Shown: in pieces, positions 17,252 through 26,032 of the stretch
Numbering within the stretch: position 1 is the first letter of the stretch
How the letters are laid out: every line of letters begins with the position of its first letter
From: Lysobacter_C viscosus
GTDB taxonomy: Bacteria > Pseudomonadota > Gammaproteobacteria > Xanthomonadales > Xanthomonadaceae
Assembly: GCF_046600715.1 (NCBI RefSeq)
Contig: NZ_JBJMAV010000002.1
Span: 186,001-250,000 of the forward strand
Length of the DNA stretch: 64,000 bases
Reading direction: 5' to 3'
Program-made: the position numbers and the translations under genes
Notes under the pieces: generated by a model
Seen by the model: the letters and a program-made list of their open reading frames with translations, nothing else
Database searches by the model: none
Told to the model about the DNA's origin: nothing

Positions 17252-20200
17252 AGCGAACCTCCGCCTTTGATGGAGTCATACCACGCTGCATCCACATAGA
17301 ACGGCGTGCCCCCATAGCTGTACTCATCCCAGAAGTCTGGGCTCGACGTACGCGCGCTGTTATCAAAGTCGCTTGGATTGACGAACAGATCGTGCATTCG
17401 ACTAGTGAGCAAGCACTCAAAACTGTACGAATCACGCCCGCACTGCATGCCTGCATTGCTTCCGCAGTTTCGTTGAACAATGCAGTTCGAGTCCTGCAGG
17501 AGAGAGAACCCTCCAATCCAGAAGATTCCAGAGCTGACACCAACGGATCGGGCAGCAGTGATGCGTTGCCACGATCCACAAGCCATAACCTGGGCAGCGG
17601 TTCGCGCTGCGGCCTTAATTCTTGACTTCCAAATATTCCGCTCCGGCTGCACCTGCGATGCAACCATCGAAGTGCAGCCAATTTCATTGAGCGAGACCGC
17701 GCGGCCACCGCCTGCGAAGTAATGACCGGCTGCGCGCGCATTCGACCAGCACAGGCCGTAACGGTCATATGCAGCTACCGGATTACCTCCGCCGTAACCA
17801 TACGTGGCCATGCCACCAGCTATCCCAATCGGATCGCTCTGCACATAGCGACCGGTGCCTGGGTCGTAATCCCGGAAGTAGTTGTAATTCAAACCACTAG
17901 CCGCATCGTAGCGCTGGCCGGGATACCGCATATCAAGAGTGAAATATCGGCCATCGCCATCGTGGTCTTCATTGGGCACCGTATCGCCGAAGGCCTCGCC
18001 TTCCAGGCTCCAGGTCCACACGGCCTGCTGCCGCGCCGGGTCGATCACGGTGCGGGGGGTACCCAGGTGATCGGGCTGGATGTAGTGCAGGTGGTCGCCG
18101 GCAATCAGGCCCACGGGCAGATCATCCAGCCAGATCACTTCCTGCACGCGCGTGCCGGCAGAGTCGTAGCCGCCGAGCCAACGACCGGCCTCGTCATATA
18201 CCGCATAGCTTTCCTGCAGCCCTGACGAGGGTTGTGGCGCGCTTGGCCTGCCGGGGTTCTCCGGCCTACCCGGCTCGTCCGGTTTTCCCGGCTTCGAGGG
18301 TTTGCCCGGCTTGACGGGCTTGACCGGCTTGATCGGCTTGCCGGGTTTGTCCCGCGCGGGCCTGGCGGCCCTTTCGCCTGCCGCGGCTTGGGAGGTGTCG
18401 CCGGCTGAAAGGGGTAGGCGGCGGACCTGCTCGCCGCGGCCGTTGTATGTGTACTGCATCAACGGCTCGCCATTTCGGCTCGCCTGGCTCATCCGGCCGG
18501 CAGCGTTGTAGGCGAAGGTCCTTGCGGAGCCGTCTGTGGCGAGGATATTGCCCGCCGCGTCGTATTGACGCGCCGCTCCGGCAATATCCACCAGACGATG
18601 GCTGTCCGCCGCGTATCCGTACTGCACGGCCACGCCACCCTCCGTAAGGTGAGTGCGATTGCCCGTCGCGTCATAGGCGTACCCGCGCAGCGACGCGCCG
18701 CTCGACCCGTCGCCTACGTCGGTCAGACGGTTCAGTCCGTCGTAACCGTACGTGCGTAACGAGGGTTCGGACTGGTCGCCGCGTCGCAGCGTCACCAGGT
18801 TGCCCGCGGCGTCGAACTGATAGCCCAACGAGAGGCCATCGGGTCGGGTGTCCTCGATGAAACCGGGCTGGTAGTTCTGGTTGAGCGAGCGCTGCAGCAG
18901 GCGACCGTCCCCGTACTGGAGCGCGGAAGCGGGGCCGAACGGGTAATACGCAACATCGGACAGCAGCGTTTCGATGGACCCATCCGGCCGGGTTACGGTA
19001 ATCGCCGACGCTTGGCCGAGCGCATCGCGGGCGTAGTCGACGCGGGTACCGCTGGGATACGTCATCGAGGCGAGCCTGCCGGCCAACGTGTAGCTATAGC
19101 GCACGGTGAAGCGCATGCCGTTGGTGGTCTGCACCTTGCGCACCAGGTTGCCGCGCCGATCGAAGCAATACTGCGTGGCTCCGCTGCCGTCCTGCATGCG
19201 GGTCATGCGGCCGACGGCGAACGTTTCCCCGACCTGACAGACATCCTGAGCCACATCATAGACATACGACACATCGAGACCGGTGTCGTCGTAACCGATG
19301 CCGGTCAACCTGTTCAGCGCGTCGTAGGCATAGACGGTGAGCTGGCCGCGCGCGTCGGTCGAGGAGACGCGGTTGCCGGCGCTGTCGTAGGTGTAGGTGC
19401 TGGTACCGGTGTCCGGGCTGGCCAGCTGGGTCAGGTCGCCGAAGCCGTTGTACTGGTACCGCGTGCTCAGCCCCTTGGGGTCGGTGACCTGGGTCAGGTT
19501 GTCCAGCGCGTCGTAGTCGAACCGGGTTTCCGCCTGGATGCCGTTCACGTCCTGCAGCGTGCGCGAGAGTCGGCCCAGGGGGTCGTAGTCGTTGTCGGTC
19601 ACACGACCGAGGGGGTCGGTGACGGTGTCGGCGTTGCCGCCCGCGTCATACGTGAACGCGGTCGAATGGCTGTAGGCGTCATTGGCCGCGTGCAGCTGGC
19701 CGAGCTGGTTGTAGACGCGCGACAACGTGCGAAGCAGCGTGCCCCCGCTGTCCTGCGTGTCTTCCTTGAGGCGGCTTCCCGCGTTGTCGAGCGTGTAGGT
19801 GATGCGATTACCGGCACCGTCGCTGATTGCGGTCAGGCGGTGAGCAGCATCGTAGGTGTATGCGGTGAAGGTGCCATCGGGCTGGATTACGCGCTTCACG
19901 AGCCCGATGGGCTCGTACTCGATACGGGTGATTGCGTCATCGCTCTCGGTGCTGGTATCTGGACCGCGCACCTTGCGAGCAGTCAGCCAGCCGCGCGGGT
20001 GGTACTCCATATCGGTAACGATGCCATTCGGATCACGGACCGAGAGCGGCCGGCCCGCACCGTCGTAGCGCAAGGTTTCGGTGACGTGGCCGAGCGCGTT
20101 GGTGACTTTCGACAGGTCGCCCTTACGGTACGCGCAGGTGGTGGGCGCAGTGGCGCATTCCGGGTCGTCGGCCAGACGGTATGTGTAGGTACTGACATCG

Positions 20201-22545
20201 CTGAGATCGCTACGCGCCCCGTCTACTGACAACAGCAACCCGGCAACCGGACACAGGCCCGTTGCCACGTCGGCCTCTTCGCAATAGAGGTAGTGCGTCG
20301 AACGCGAGGCACCGGCCGTGACATCGTAATGTGCAGATGAAGAAACCCGTCCGAGGTCGTTGTAGACGTAAGTGGTCCTCGTTAGAAGTGTCCCGGGAAT
20401 GCCCGCTTGACTGTCGTACACCCGACGCTCAAGTGCCCGGTCAGACGCTGGGTCCCAATCTGTCTGATACGTGCGCGAGTTGACTGTTCTTGCACCGGTG
20501 GCGCTAAGCCCCTCTGTCCGTGAAACCAGACGAAGGGAATCGTAAACGTACGACGTTCGGGAGCCACTCTCATTGGTCAGGGCACTCAAGCGGCCACTGG
20601 CATACGTGGCGCTGGCACTCGTCGTCGATCCATTATCGTGGTGGAGCTCCAGCGACGTCGGCTTCTTGAAGAAGTCAGCGTTGAACCGATAGAGCTTTCG
20701 GGCCCCCTGCGGCAGGGAAACCTCGACCGCGCCATCAGCACGATAGTTCATCGTGACGCGTCCCTTCCCACCAGCATGCTCACTCGTGCTGACGCGGCCG
20801 GAACTGTCGTACGAATACGTAGCGAACCGACGATCGAGCTCGTCAACCACGCCCGTAAGATGATTTGGAAAGTGCGCAGGATCGCACCCTCCAAGCACTT
20901 CACCCAAGTGGTTCCGGCAGAGCTGCTCGCTTTCCCCGTAAACGTATTCCTTGCCAGCGCCTGCCATCTGCAGACCATAGCTCACGTATTGCAACCGCCC
21001 AGGCAGATCGTACAGATACTCGGCAAGCACCGTACCCTCGCTCGCGATACGCACGGTCCTGAAGCTACCGTCGGGCGCTTCCAAGTGCTGGAAGGACAAG
21101 CGTCGCCCACTCGAACTTTGTACCTCGGTCAACATGCCCACGGGGCAGGCTGACTCCTGACCGTCACAGTACTTGAGGGCAAAGGTTCGACCGTCGTTTC
21201 CAACGAGTTGCTTCAATCGGCCTGACTCCGAAAACCAGAGGGTCGCACCAGCAACTACCAGCCGCCACCTTCCCTGCGTCATCGCAACCGCATCTGGCTC
21301 CCTGCGAAGCACCAGACCAGGATTAACCGACGACTTATAGACCCCTTCACTCGCGCGCGAGAAACTTTCGTAATAACCGTCCTTCCTTATCCAATATATG
21401 CTGCCGTAAAGGCCCTCCGGCATCATCAACTTATCGGAAAAACCGTGGGACCAGTTGTCACCAAAGCCGGAACCGAGAGGCATGTCCCCGAGCGAATTGT
21501 AAGTACGATCGAACGCACGACCTTCCCATACAAAGTCGCTCTCAACGTATTCCTTGTTGCCCGAATCTGCGACGCACGGATTCCCTGTTTTCGTGTCAAT
21601 CTCGCAGGATGGAGCACGCTGCCGCAACCTGACCGAGATGCTCCCCCGGGAGTTGTTTCCGCAAACATAGGGCCATGTGACATTGGCCTGTCCGTACGTG
21701 TTATGGATCCCGTAGAAGGTCTTGGGGCACTGGTAAATGTCGTTTCTAAGAACCCGATAGACGAAAGTACTCGTCCCACTAGAGTTGGTTGCCACCACCT
21801 CGCGCTGGTTAGGAACAGCGCCGCCGCTGTATTGGATATTGTTCCGGTGCACGCTGATATAGCTATAGTCCGGATCAGATTCAAAAGACACTACCCCCCA
21901 CATAGTGGGGGGCATTGGTAGATACTGACCTCTCAAGGAGCCCGAATAGCTTCCCGAAAGCGGGTAGGCGCGGAGACTTGCCTCCATCATTGCCTGTTCA
22001 GTATCGCACCCATAATCACTGACCCCGGCTATTGGAATCTTCTGTGCATTACAAGCCGTGGCGTTTCCACTCATATGCCCTTTGTAAAAGTCACCAAAGA
22101 ACGCCATGTAAGGGCGGCGCGTTACCGAGTAGTTGAGGGTCAGCCTGCCATTGATGTAGTTTTTCTCACTGGTCCGCTGGAGATAGGAATTGCCGATGGG
22201 GGTGGCAGGCTCTTCCTGGATCCATTGCTCAGCTGCTGCCAACGTCGCGAAACTTTTGACCTCCTGGCCTGGCATGTGTCGCACGGCTTCATAGACCAAC
22301 TGTGCGAACGCCATCCCCGGCACCGCGGCAAGCAGCATGAACAACGCCAGAGTCTTCAGCGCTCTCGAGAATATTGAGTTACAGCATTTACGGCTCTTGT
22401 TGCAGCTTCCATCCGGTGCAGACTCGGAGGGCTCTTGTCGGAAGTTGGCGGAACCCCGCAACTTCCGGACAGAGAAACTGTTCGCGTGCTTCACCTGCTC
22501 TCCCTGAGCACCGGGATTCCGGCGCGTCGATCCATGACGTTTCAT
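17248..22545 (-). CDS. secreted RHS/YD-repeat protein with variable C-terminal domain
   Basis: A 1765-residue polymorphic-toxin-like protein. An unusually long basic/polar n-region (1-60) precedes a hydrophobic signal (about 62-80, AFA-Q). A unique N-terminal domain follows (about 82-330), then a DUF6531-like segment (CVADSGNKEYVESDFVWEGR, near 340), many YD repeats (about 550-1390, such as YDALNRLTGIGYDD), a Lys/Pro-rich linker (about 1395-1437) and the RHS core end (YIQPDHLGTPRTV and DPIGIAGGMATYGYGGGNPV near 1585). After DRYGL comes a 167-residue C-terminus (17251-17751) with seven Cys that I cannot assign. Toxin activity is inferred. No VgrG, PAAR or T6SS gene is nearby, so Sec export is likely. 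GC is lower in both ends than in the repeat region. Confidence 0.9.
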   Translation of the reverse strand: MKRHGSTRRNPGAQGEQVKHANSFSVRKLRGSANFRQEPSESAPDGSCNKSRKCCNSIFSRALKTLALFMLLAAVPGMAFAQLVYEAVRHMPGQEVKSFATLAAAEQWIQEEPATPIGNSYLQRTSEKNYINGRLTLNYSVTRRPYMAFFGDFYKGHMSGNATACNAQKIPIAGVSDYGCDTEQAMMEASLRAYPLSGSYSGSLRGQYLPMPPTMWGVVSFESDPDYSYISVHRNNIQYSGGAVPNQREVVATNSSGTSTFVYRVLRNDIYQCPKTFYGIHNTYGQANVTWPYVCGNNSRGSISVRLRQRAPSCEIDTKTGNPCVADSGNKEYVESDFVWEGRAFDRTYNSLGDMPLGSGFGDNWSHGFSDKLMMPEGLYGSIYWIRKDGYYESFSRASEGVYKSSVNPGLVLRREPDAVAMTQGRWRLVVAGATLWFSESGRLKQLVGNDGRTFALKYCDGQESACPVGMLTEVQSSSGRRLSFQHLEAPDGSFRTVRIASEGTVLAEYLYDLPGRLQYVSYGLQMAGAGKEYVYGESEQLCRNHLGEVLGGCDPAHFPNHLTGVVDELDRRFATYSYDSSGRVSTSEHAGGKGRVTMNYRADGAVEVSLPQGARKLYRFNADFFKKPTSLELHHDNGSTTSASATYASGRLSALTNESGSRTSYVYDSLRLVSRTEGLSATGARTVNSRTYQTDWDPASDRALERRVYDSQAGIPGTLLTRTTYVYNDLGRVSSSAHYDVTAGASRSTHYLYCEEADVATGLCPVAGLLLSVDGARSDLSDVSTYTYRLADDPECATAPTTCAYRKGDLSKVTNALGHVTETLRYDGAGRPLSVRDPNGIVTDMEYHPRGWLTARKVRGPDTSTESDDAITRIEYEPIGLVKRVIQPDGTFTAYTYDAAHRLTAISDGAGNRITYTLDNAGSRLKEDTQDSGGTLLRTLSRVYNQLGQLHAANDAYSHSTAFTYDAGGNADTVTDPLGRVTDNDYDPLGRLSRTLQDVNGIQAETRFDYDALDNLTQVTDPKGLSTRYQYNGFGDLTQLASPDTGTSTYTYDSAGNRVSSTDARGQLTVYAYDALNRLTGIGYDDTGLDVSYVYDVAQDVCQVGETFAVGRMTRMQDGSGATQYCFDRRGNLVRKVQTTNGMRFTVRYSYTLAGRLASMTYPSGTRVDYARDALGQASAITVTRPDGSIETLLSDVAYYPFGPASALQYGDGRLLQRSLNQNYQPGFIEDTRPDGLSLGYQFDAAGNLVTLRRGDQSEPSLRTYGYDGLNRLTDVGDGSSGASLRGYAYDATGNRTHLTEGGVAVQYGYAADSHRLVDIAGAARQYDAAGNILATDGSARTFAYNAAGRMSQASRNGEPLMQYTYNGRGEQVRRLPLSAGDTSQAAAGERAARPARDKPGKPIKPVKPVKPGKPSKPGKPDEPGRPENPGRPSAPQPSSGLQESYAVYDEAGRWLGGYDSAGTRVQEVIWLDDLPVGLIAGDHLHYIQPDHLGTPRTVIDPARQQAVWTWSLEGEAFGDTVPNEDHDGDGRYFTLDMRYPGQRYDAASGLNYNYFRDYDPGTGRYVQSDPIGIAGGMATYGYGGGNPVAAYDRYGLCWSNARAAGHYFAGGGRAVSLNEIGCTSMVASQVQPERNIWKSRIKAAARTAAQVMACGSWQRITAARSVGVSSGIFWIGGFSLLQDSNCIVQRNCGSNAGMQCGRDSYSFECLLTSRMHDLFVNPSDFDNSARTSSPDFWDEYSYGGTPFYVDAAWYDSIKGGGSL
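18240..18365 (-). repeat. degenerate Lys-Pro-Gly repeat linker inside the RHS gene
   Basis: Codes for repeated GKPxKP / GRPxNP units on the minus strand, built from degenerate 9-12 base repeats of the type GGCAAGCCG. It separates the YD-repeat shell from the RHS core end. It is low complexity and likely to vary in length. Confidence 0.75.
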
Positions 22546-22821
22546 GAGGTGTCCCTGCGCTCCTAAGGCTCCACTGGGCCTCGGGGCGAATGAGCCTCGG
22601 CAAGGACATCAAAACTACAGCATCTTTGAGTTTCCGGCGGACGCGTTCGCACATTCATGCTGACGTTGTACAACCGCGCTGCTGCCGCAGACAAACAGCG
22701 CCGTCCGCTTCGTTCGTGAGGTGGAGCAACCACGCTTCTTGCAAGTTCCGCCCTACGCCTGCGCAGTCACTGTTACTCACCGTTTCAGCGATACAGCGAT
22801 ACAGCGAGCATCCGCACGTCC
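22546..22821. other. 276-base spacer between pilU and the RHS gene
   Basis: Holds the upstream region of the RHS gene and the end of pilU. I see a short AGCGATAC direct repeat near 22790-22808 but no clear -35/-10 pair, terminator or gene. Confidence 0.5.
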
Positions 22822-23976
22822 TTACCGCGCTTCGGAGACCTCGACCCCATCCATGCCCTGCGCCAGCGTGCGCGCATCGCCACCCTGTGCCAGCTTGATG
22901 CGCAGGCGCACCTCGTTCTGGCTGTCCGCGAAGCGCAGCGCGTCCTCGTAGCTGATTTCACCGGCCTGGTAGAGCTCGAACAGGGCCTGGTCGAAGGTCT
23001 TCATGCCCAGCTGGGTGGACTCCTTCATCACTTCCTTCAGCTTGTGGATCTCGCCGTCGCGGATGTAGTCCTGGACCAGCGGCGTTCCCAGCATGATCTC
23101 CATCGCCACGCGCCGCGCCTTGCCGTCGGGGGTCGGGATCAGCTGCTGGGCGACCACGCCCTTGAGGTTGAGCGACAGGTCCATCAGCAGCTGGCTGCGG
23201 CGGTCCTCGGGGAAGAAGTTGATGATGCGGTCCATCGCCTGGTTGGCGTTGTTGGCGTGCAGCGTGCACAGCACCAGGTGGCCGGTTTCGGCGAAGGCGA
23301 TGGCGTGGTCCATGCCCTCGCGCGTGCGCACCTCGCCGATCATGATCACGTCCGGCGCCTGGCGCAGGGTGTTCTTGAGCGCGGCTTCCCAGCTGTCGGT
23401 GTCGATGCCGACCTCGCGCTGGGTGATGATGCAGCCCTCGTGCTTGTGCACGAACTCGATCGGGTCCTCGATGGTGATGATGTGGCCGGTCGAGTTGTTG
23501 TTGCGGTAGCCGATCATCGCCGCCAGCGAGGTCGACTTGCCGGTGCCGGTGGCGCCGACGAAGATGATGATGCCGCGCTTGGTCATCGCCAGCGTCTTGA
23601 TGATCGGCGGCAGGCTCAATTCCTCCACCGTCGGGATCTTGGTTTCGATCCTGCGCAGCACCATGCCCACCTGGTTGCGCTGGTAGAAGCAGCTGACGCG
23701 GAAGCGGCCCACGCCGGAAACGCCGATGGCGAAGTTGGCCTCGTGGGTCTTCTCGAATTCCTCCCGCTGCTGCGGGTTCATCACGTTCAGCACCAGGTCG
23801 CGGCTCTGCTGCGGCGTCAGCGGGTTCTGGGTGATCGGACTGATCTTGCCGTGGACCTTCATCGACGGCGGCATGCCGGCGGTGATGAACAGGTCCGACG
23901 CCTTCTGGTGCGCCATCAGCTTGAGGAAAGACGTGAAGTCGATGCTGGTACCGGTACTGGTGGCGCTGGTGTTCAT
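22822..23976 (-). CDS. pilU: type IV pilus retraction ATPase PilU
   Basis: A PilT-like hexameric ATPase that assists pilus retraction and twitching. From the ATG at 23974-23976 (AAGGAG ten bases upstream) it has 384 residues; a longer frame exists seven codons upstream but lacks this ribosome site. Motifs are Walker A GATGTGKSTS, Asp box TIEDPIEFVHKHEG, Walker B DVIMIGEVRTREGMDHA and His box GHLVLCTLHANNANQAMDRI. PilU differs from PilT by the longer C-terminus. It follows pilT by 147 bases on the same strand. Confidence 0.95.
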   Translation of the reverse strand: MNTSATSTGTSIDFTSFLKLMAHQKASDLFITAGMPPSMKVHGKISPITQNPLTPQQSRDLVLNVMNPQQREEFEKTHEANFAIGVSGVGRFRVSCFYQRNQVGMVLRRIETKIPTVEELSLPPIIKTLAMTKRGIIIFVGATGTGKSTSLAAMIGYRNNNSTGHIITIEDPIEFVHKHEGCIITQREVGIDTDSWEAALKNTLRQAPDVIMIGEVRTREGMDHAIAFAETGHLVLCTLHANNANQAMDRIINFFPEDRRSQLLMDLSLNLKGVVAQQLIPTPDGKARRVAMEIMLGTPLVQDYIRDGEIHKLKEVMKESTQLGMKTFDQALFELYQAGEISYEDALRFADSQNEVRLRIKLAQGGDARTLAQGMDGVEVSEAR

Positions 23977-24123
23977 GGCATTGCTCCTTCGGAGCACGGA
24001 ATCGGGAATAGAAAATCTGAAACGGAATCGCAGGGGACCGGCGCCCCGGGGGTTATCGGTCGTGGGCGTTGGGCCGGCACCACGGTGCGTTGCCTACCCA
24101 TTCCCATTTGCCGAATCCCCGCC

Positions 24124-25149
24124 TCAATCAAACAGGCGCTTGTCCTTGGCGTATTCGCGCGCCTGCTGGCGTGCGATCAGGCCACGCTTGACCAGGTCCT
24201 GCAGGTGCTGGTCGAGGGTCATCATTCCGTACTGCTGGCCGGTCTGGATGGCCGAGTACATCTGCGCCACCTTGTCCTCGCGGATCAGGTTGCGGATGGC
24301 GGGGACGCCGACCAGGATCTCCCACGCCGCGGTACGCCCGCCGCCGACCTTCTTCAGCAGCGCCTGCGAAATCACCGCGCGCAGCGATTCCGACAGCATC
24401 GAACGCACCATCGGCTTCTCGCCGGCGGGGAACACGTCGATGATGCGGTCGATGGTCTTGGCCGCCGACGAGGTATGCAGCGTGCCGAACACCAGGTGCC
24501 CGGTTTCCGCCGCGGTCAGGGCCAGGCGGATGGTCTCGAGGTCACGCAACTCGCCGACCAGGATGTAGTCGGGGTCCTCGCGCAGCGCCTCGTTGAAGCC
24601 GTGCGTGTCGCGGTGGACCTCGCGCTGGTTGATCAGGCACTTCTGCGAGGTGTGCACGAACTCGATCGGATCCTCGACCGAGAGGATGTGCGCGTACTCG
24701 TTCTTGTTGATGTGGTCGATCATCGCCGCCAGCGTGGTCGACTTGCCCGAGCCGGTGGGACCGGTCACCAGGATCAGGCCCTGCGGCTGGTCGATGAGCT
24801 CCTTGAAGATGCGAGGGCAGCCCAGGTCTTCGAGCGTCAGCACTTCCGAGGGAATCGTGCGGAACACCGCGCCGGCGCCACGGTTCTGGTTGAAGGCGTT
24901 GACACGGAAGCGCGCCAGGCCGGGGATCTCGAACGAGAAGTCGACCTCGAGGAACTCTTCGTAATCGCGCCGCTGCTTGTCCGACATGATGTCGTAGACC
25001 AGCGCGTGCACCTGCTTGTGGTCCAGCGCCGGGATGTTGATCCGGCGGACGTCGCCGTCGACCCGGATCATCGGCGGCAGGCCGGCCGACAGGTGCAGGT
25101 CGGATGCATTGTTCTTGACCGAAAACGCCAGAAGTTCGGCGATATCCAT
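24124..25149 (-). CDS. pilT: type IV pilus retraction ATPase PilT
   Basis: The main motor that depolymerises type IV pili. The 341 residues begin MDIAELLAFSVKNNASDLHL; the ATG at 25147-25149 has GGGGGAG upstream, and the long open frame beyond it is the antisense of yggS. Motifs are Walker A GPTGSGKSTTLAAMI, Asp box SVEDPIEFVHTS, Walker B DYILVGELRDLETIRLA and His box GHLVFGTLHTSSAAKTIDRI. The C-terminal AIRNLIREDK segment is conserved in PilT. Divergent from yggS, as in many gammaproteobacteria. Confidence 0.97.
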   Translation of the reverse strand: MDIAELLAFSVKNNASDLHLSAGLPPMIRVDGDVRRINIPALDHKQVHALVYDIMSDKQRRDYEEFLEVDFSFEIPGLARFRVNAFNQNRGAGAVFRTIPSEVLTLEDLGCPRIFKELIDQPQGLILVTGPTGSGKSTTLAAMIDHINKNEYAHILSVEDPIEFVHTSQKCLINQREVHRDTHGFNEALREDPDYILVGELRDLETIRLALTAAETGHLVFGTLHTSSAAKTIDRIIDVFPAGEKPMVRSMLSESLRAVISQALLKKVGGGRTAAWEILVGVPAIRNLIREDKVAQMYSAIQTGQQYGMMTLDQHLQDLVKRGLIARQQAREYAKDKRLFD

Positions 25150-25263
25150 GCGTGCTCCCCCGCAACGCGAATGGCCCGTGACAGGCCTTGAACTGGAACG
25201 GTACAACCCCTGCACGGCAGTATAGCCCTGAGTCCGCACCGCAAATCCAGCACTTCCGGAAGG

Positions 25264-25977
25264 ATGCCGCCCGTGTACGACCGCCGCCTGCTCGAAGTCC
25301 TGCAACGCATAGATAACGCGTCCCGGGACGCGGCGCGGCCAGTGCCCCGATTGCTGGCCGTGTCCAAGCGCCATTCTGCGACCGCGGTCGCGGATCTGGC
25401 GCTGGCGTGGGCGGGGTCCGGACTGCTGCTGCCGGTCAGCCTTGGCGAGAACTACGTCCAGGAGGCGGTGGCCAAGCGTGCCGAACTGAACGGGCACGAT
25501 GGGCTGCCGGACCAGGAATGGCACCTCATCGGCCACCTGCAGGCCAACAAGGCACGCGAGGCGGCCACCGCGTTCGACTGGGTGCAGACGGTGGACCGGG
25601 CACGGCTGGTCGACGCACTCGCCCGCCACCGGCCTGCGGGAGGGCAACCGCTGAACGTGCTGCTGCAGGTGAATGTCGACGCGGAGGCCGGCAAGCACGG
25701 CTGTGCGCCGGAGGCGATCCCGGCGCTTGCCGAGGCCGTGTCGGGGAAGCCGACCCTGCGCCTGCGCGGACTGATGGCGATTCCCACGCCACACGAAGAG
25801 ATCGAGCGGCGCAGGCCGGCGTTCGCACAGCTGCACCGGTTGTTCACCGACCTGCAGGCCCGCTACCCGGGCGTCGATACGTTGTCGATGGGCATGAGCG
25901 ACGACCTTGAAGTCGCGATCGCCGAGGGCGCGACGATGGTGCGGGTGGGCACGGCGCTGTTCGGGGCCCGGACCTGA
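25264..25977 (+). CDS. yggS: PLP homeostasis protein YggS/PLPBP
   Basis: A single-domain alanine-racemase-fold protein of 237 residues that holds and buffers pyridoxal phosphate. The PLP Lys lies in LLAVSKRHSATAV near residue 37; LGENYVQEA, WHLIGHLQANKA and LSMGMSDDLEVAIAEGATMVRVGTALFG are typical. It is divergent from pilT and followed after 55 bases by proC, the common pilT-yggS-proC cluster. Confidence 0.95.
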   Translation: MPPVYDRRLLEVLQRIDNASRDAARPVPRLLAVSKRHSATAVADLALAWAGSGLLLPVSLGENYVQEAVAKRAELNGHDGLPDQEWHLIGHLQANKAREAATAFDWVQTVDRARLVDALARHRPAGGQPLNVLLQVNVDAEAGKHGCAPEAIPALAEAVSGKPTLRLRGLMAIPTPHEEIERRRPAFAQLHRLFTDLQARYPGVDTLSMGMSDDLEVAIAEGATMVRVGTALFGART

Positions 25978-26032
25978 GCGTCGCCCCCCGACGCACTACA
26001 CTGGCCGGCCTCACGCCACTACGAGGAGTGCC

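Noticed and set aside
22747..22757. CCGCCCTAC shared with the REP pair at 16750, suggesting direct repeats around the rhs locus
   Set aside because: Only nine bases match and no palindrome surrounds the second copy, so chance is likely in this GC-rich DNA.
23977..24123. Possible terminator or attenuator between pilT and pilU
   Set aside because: Inverted GGGAATAG/ATTCCC pieces exist but are far apart and lack a T-tract; no firm structure.
23044..25191. Plus-strand open frame of 715 codons over pilU and pilT
   Set aside because: It runs antisense through two well-identified genes and has no recognisable domain.
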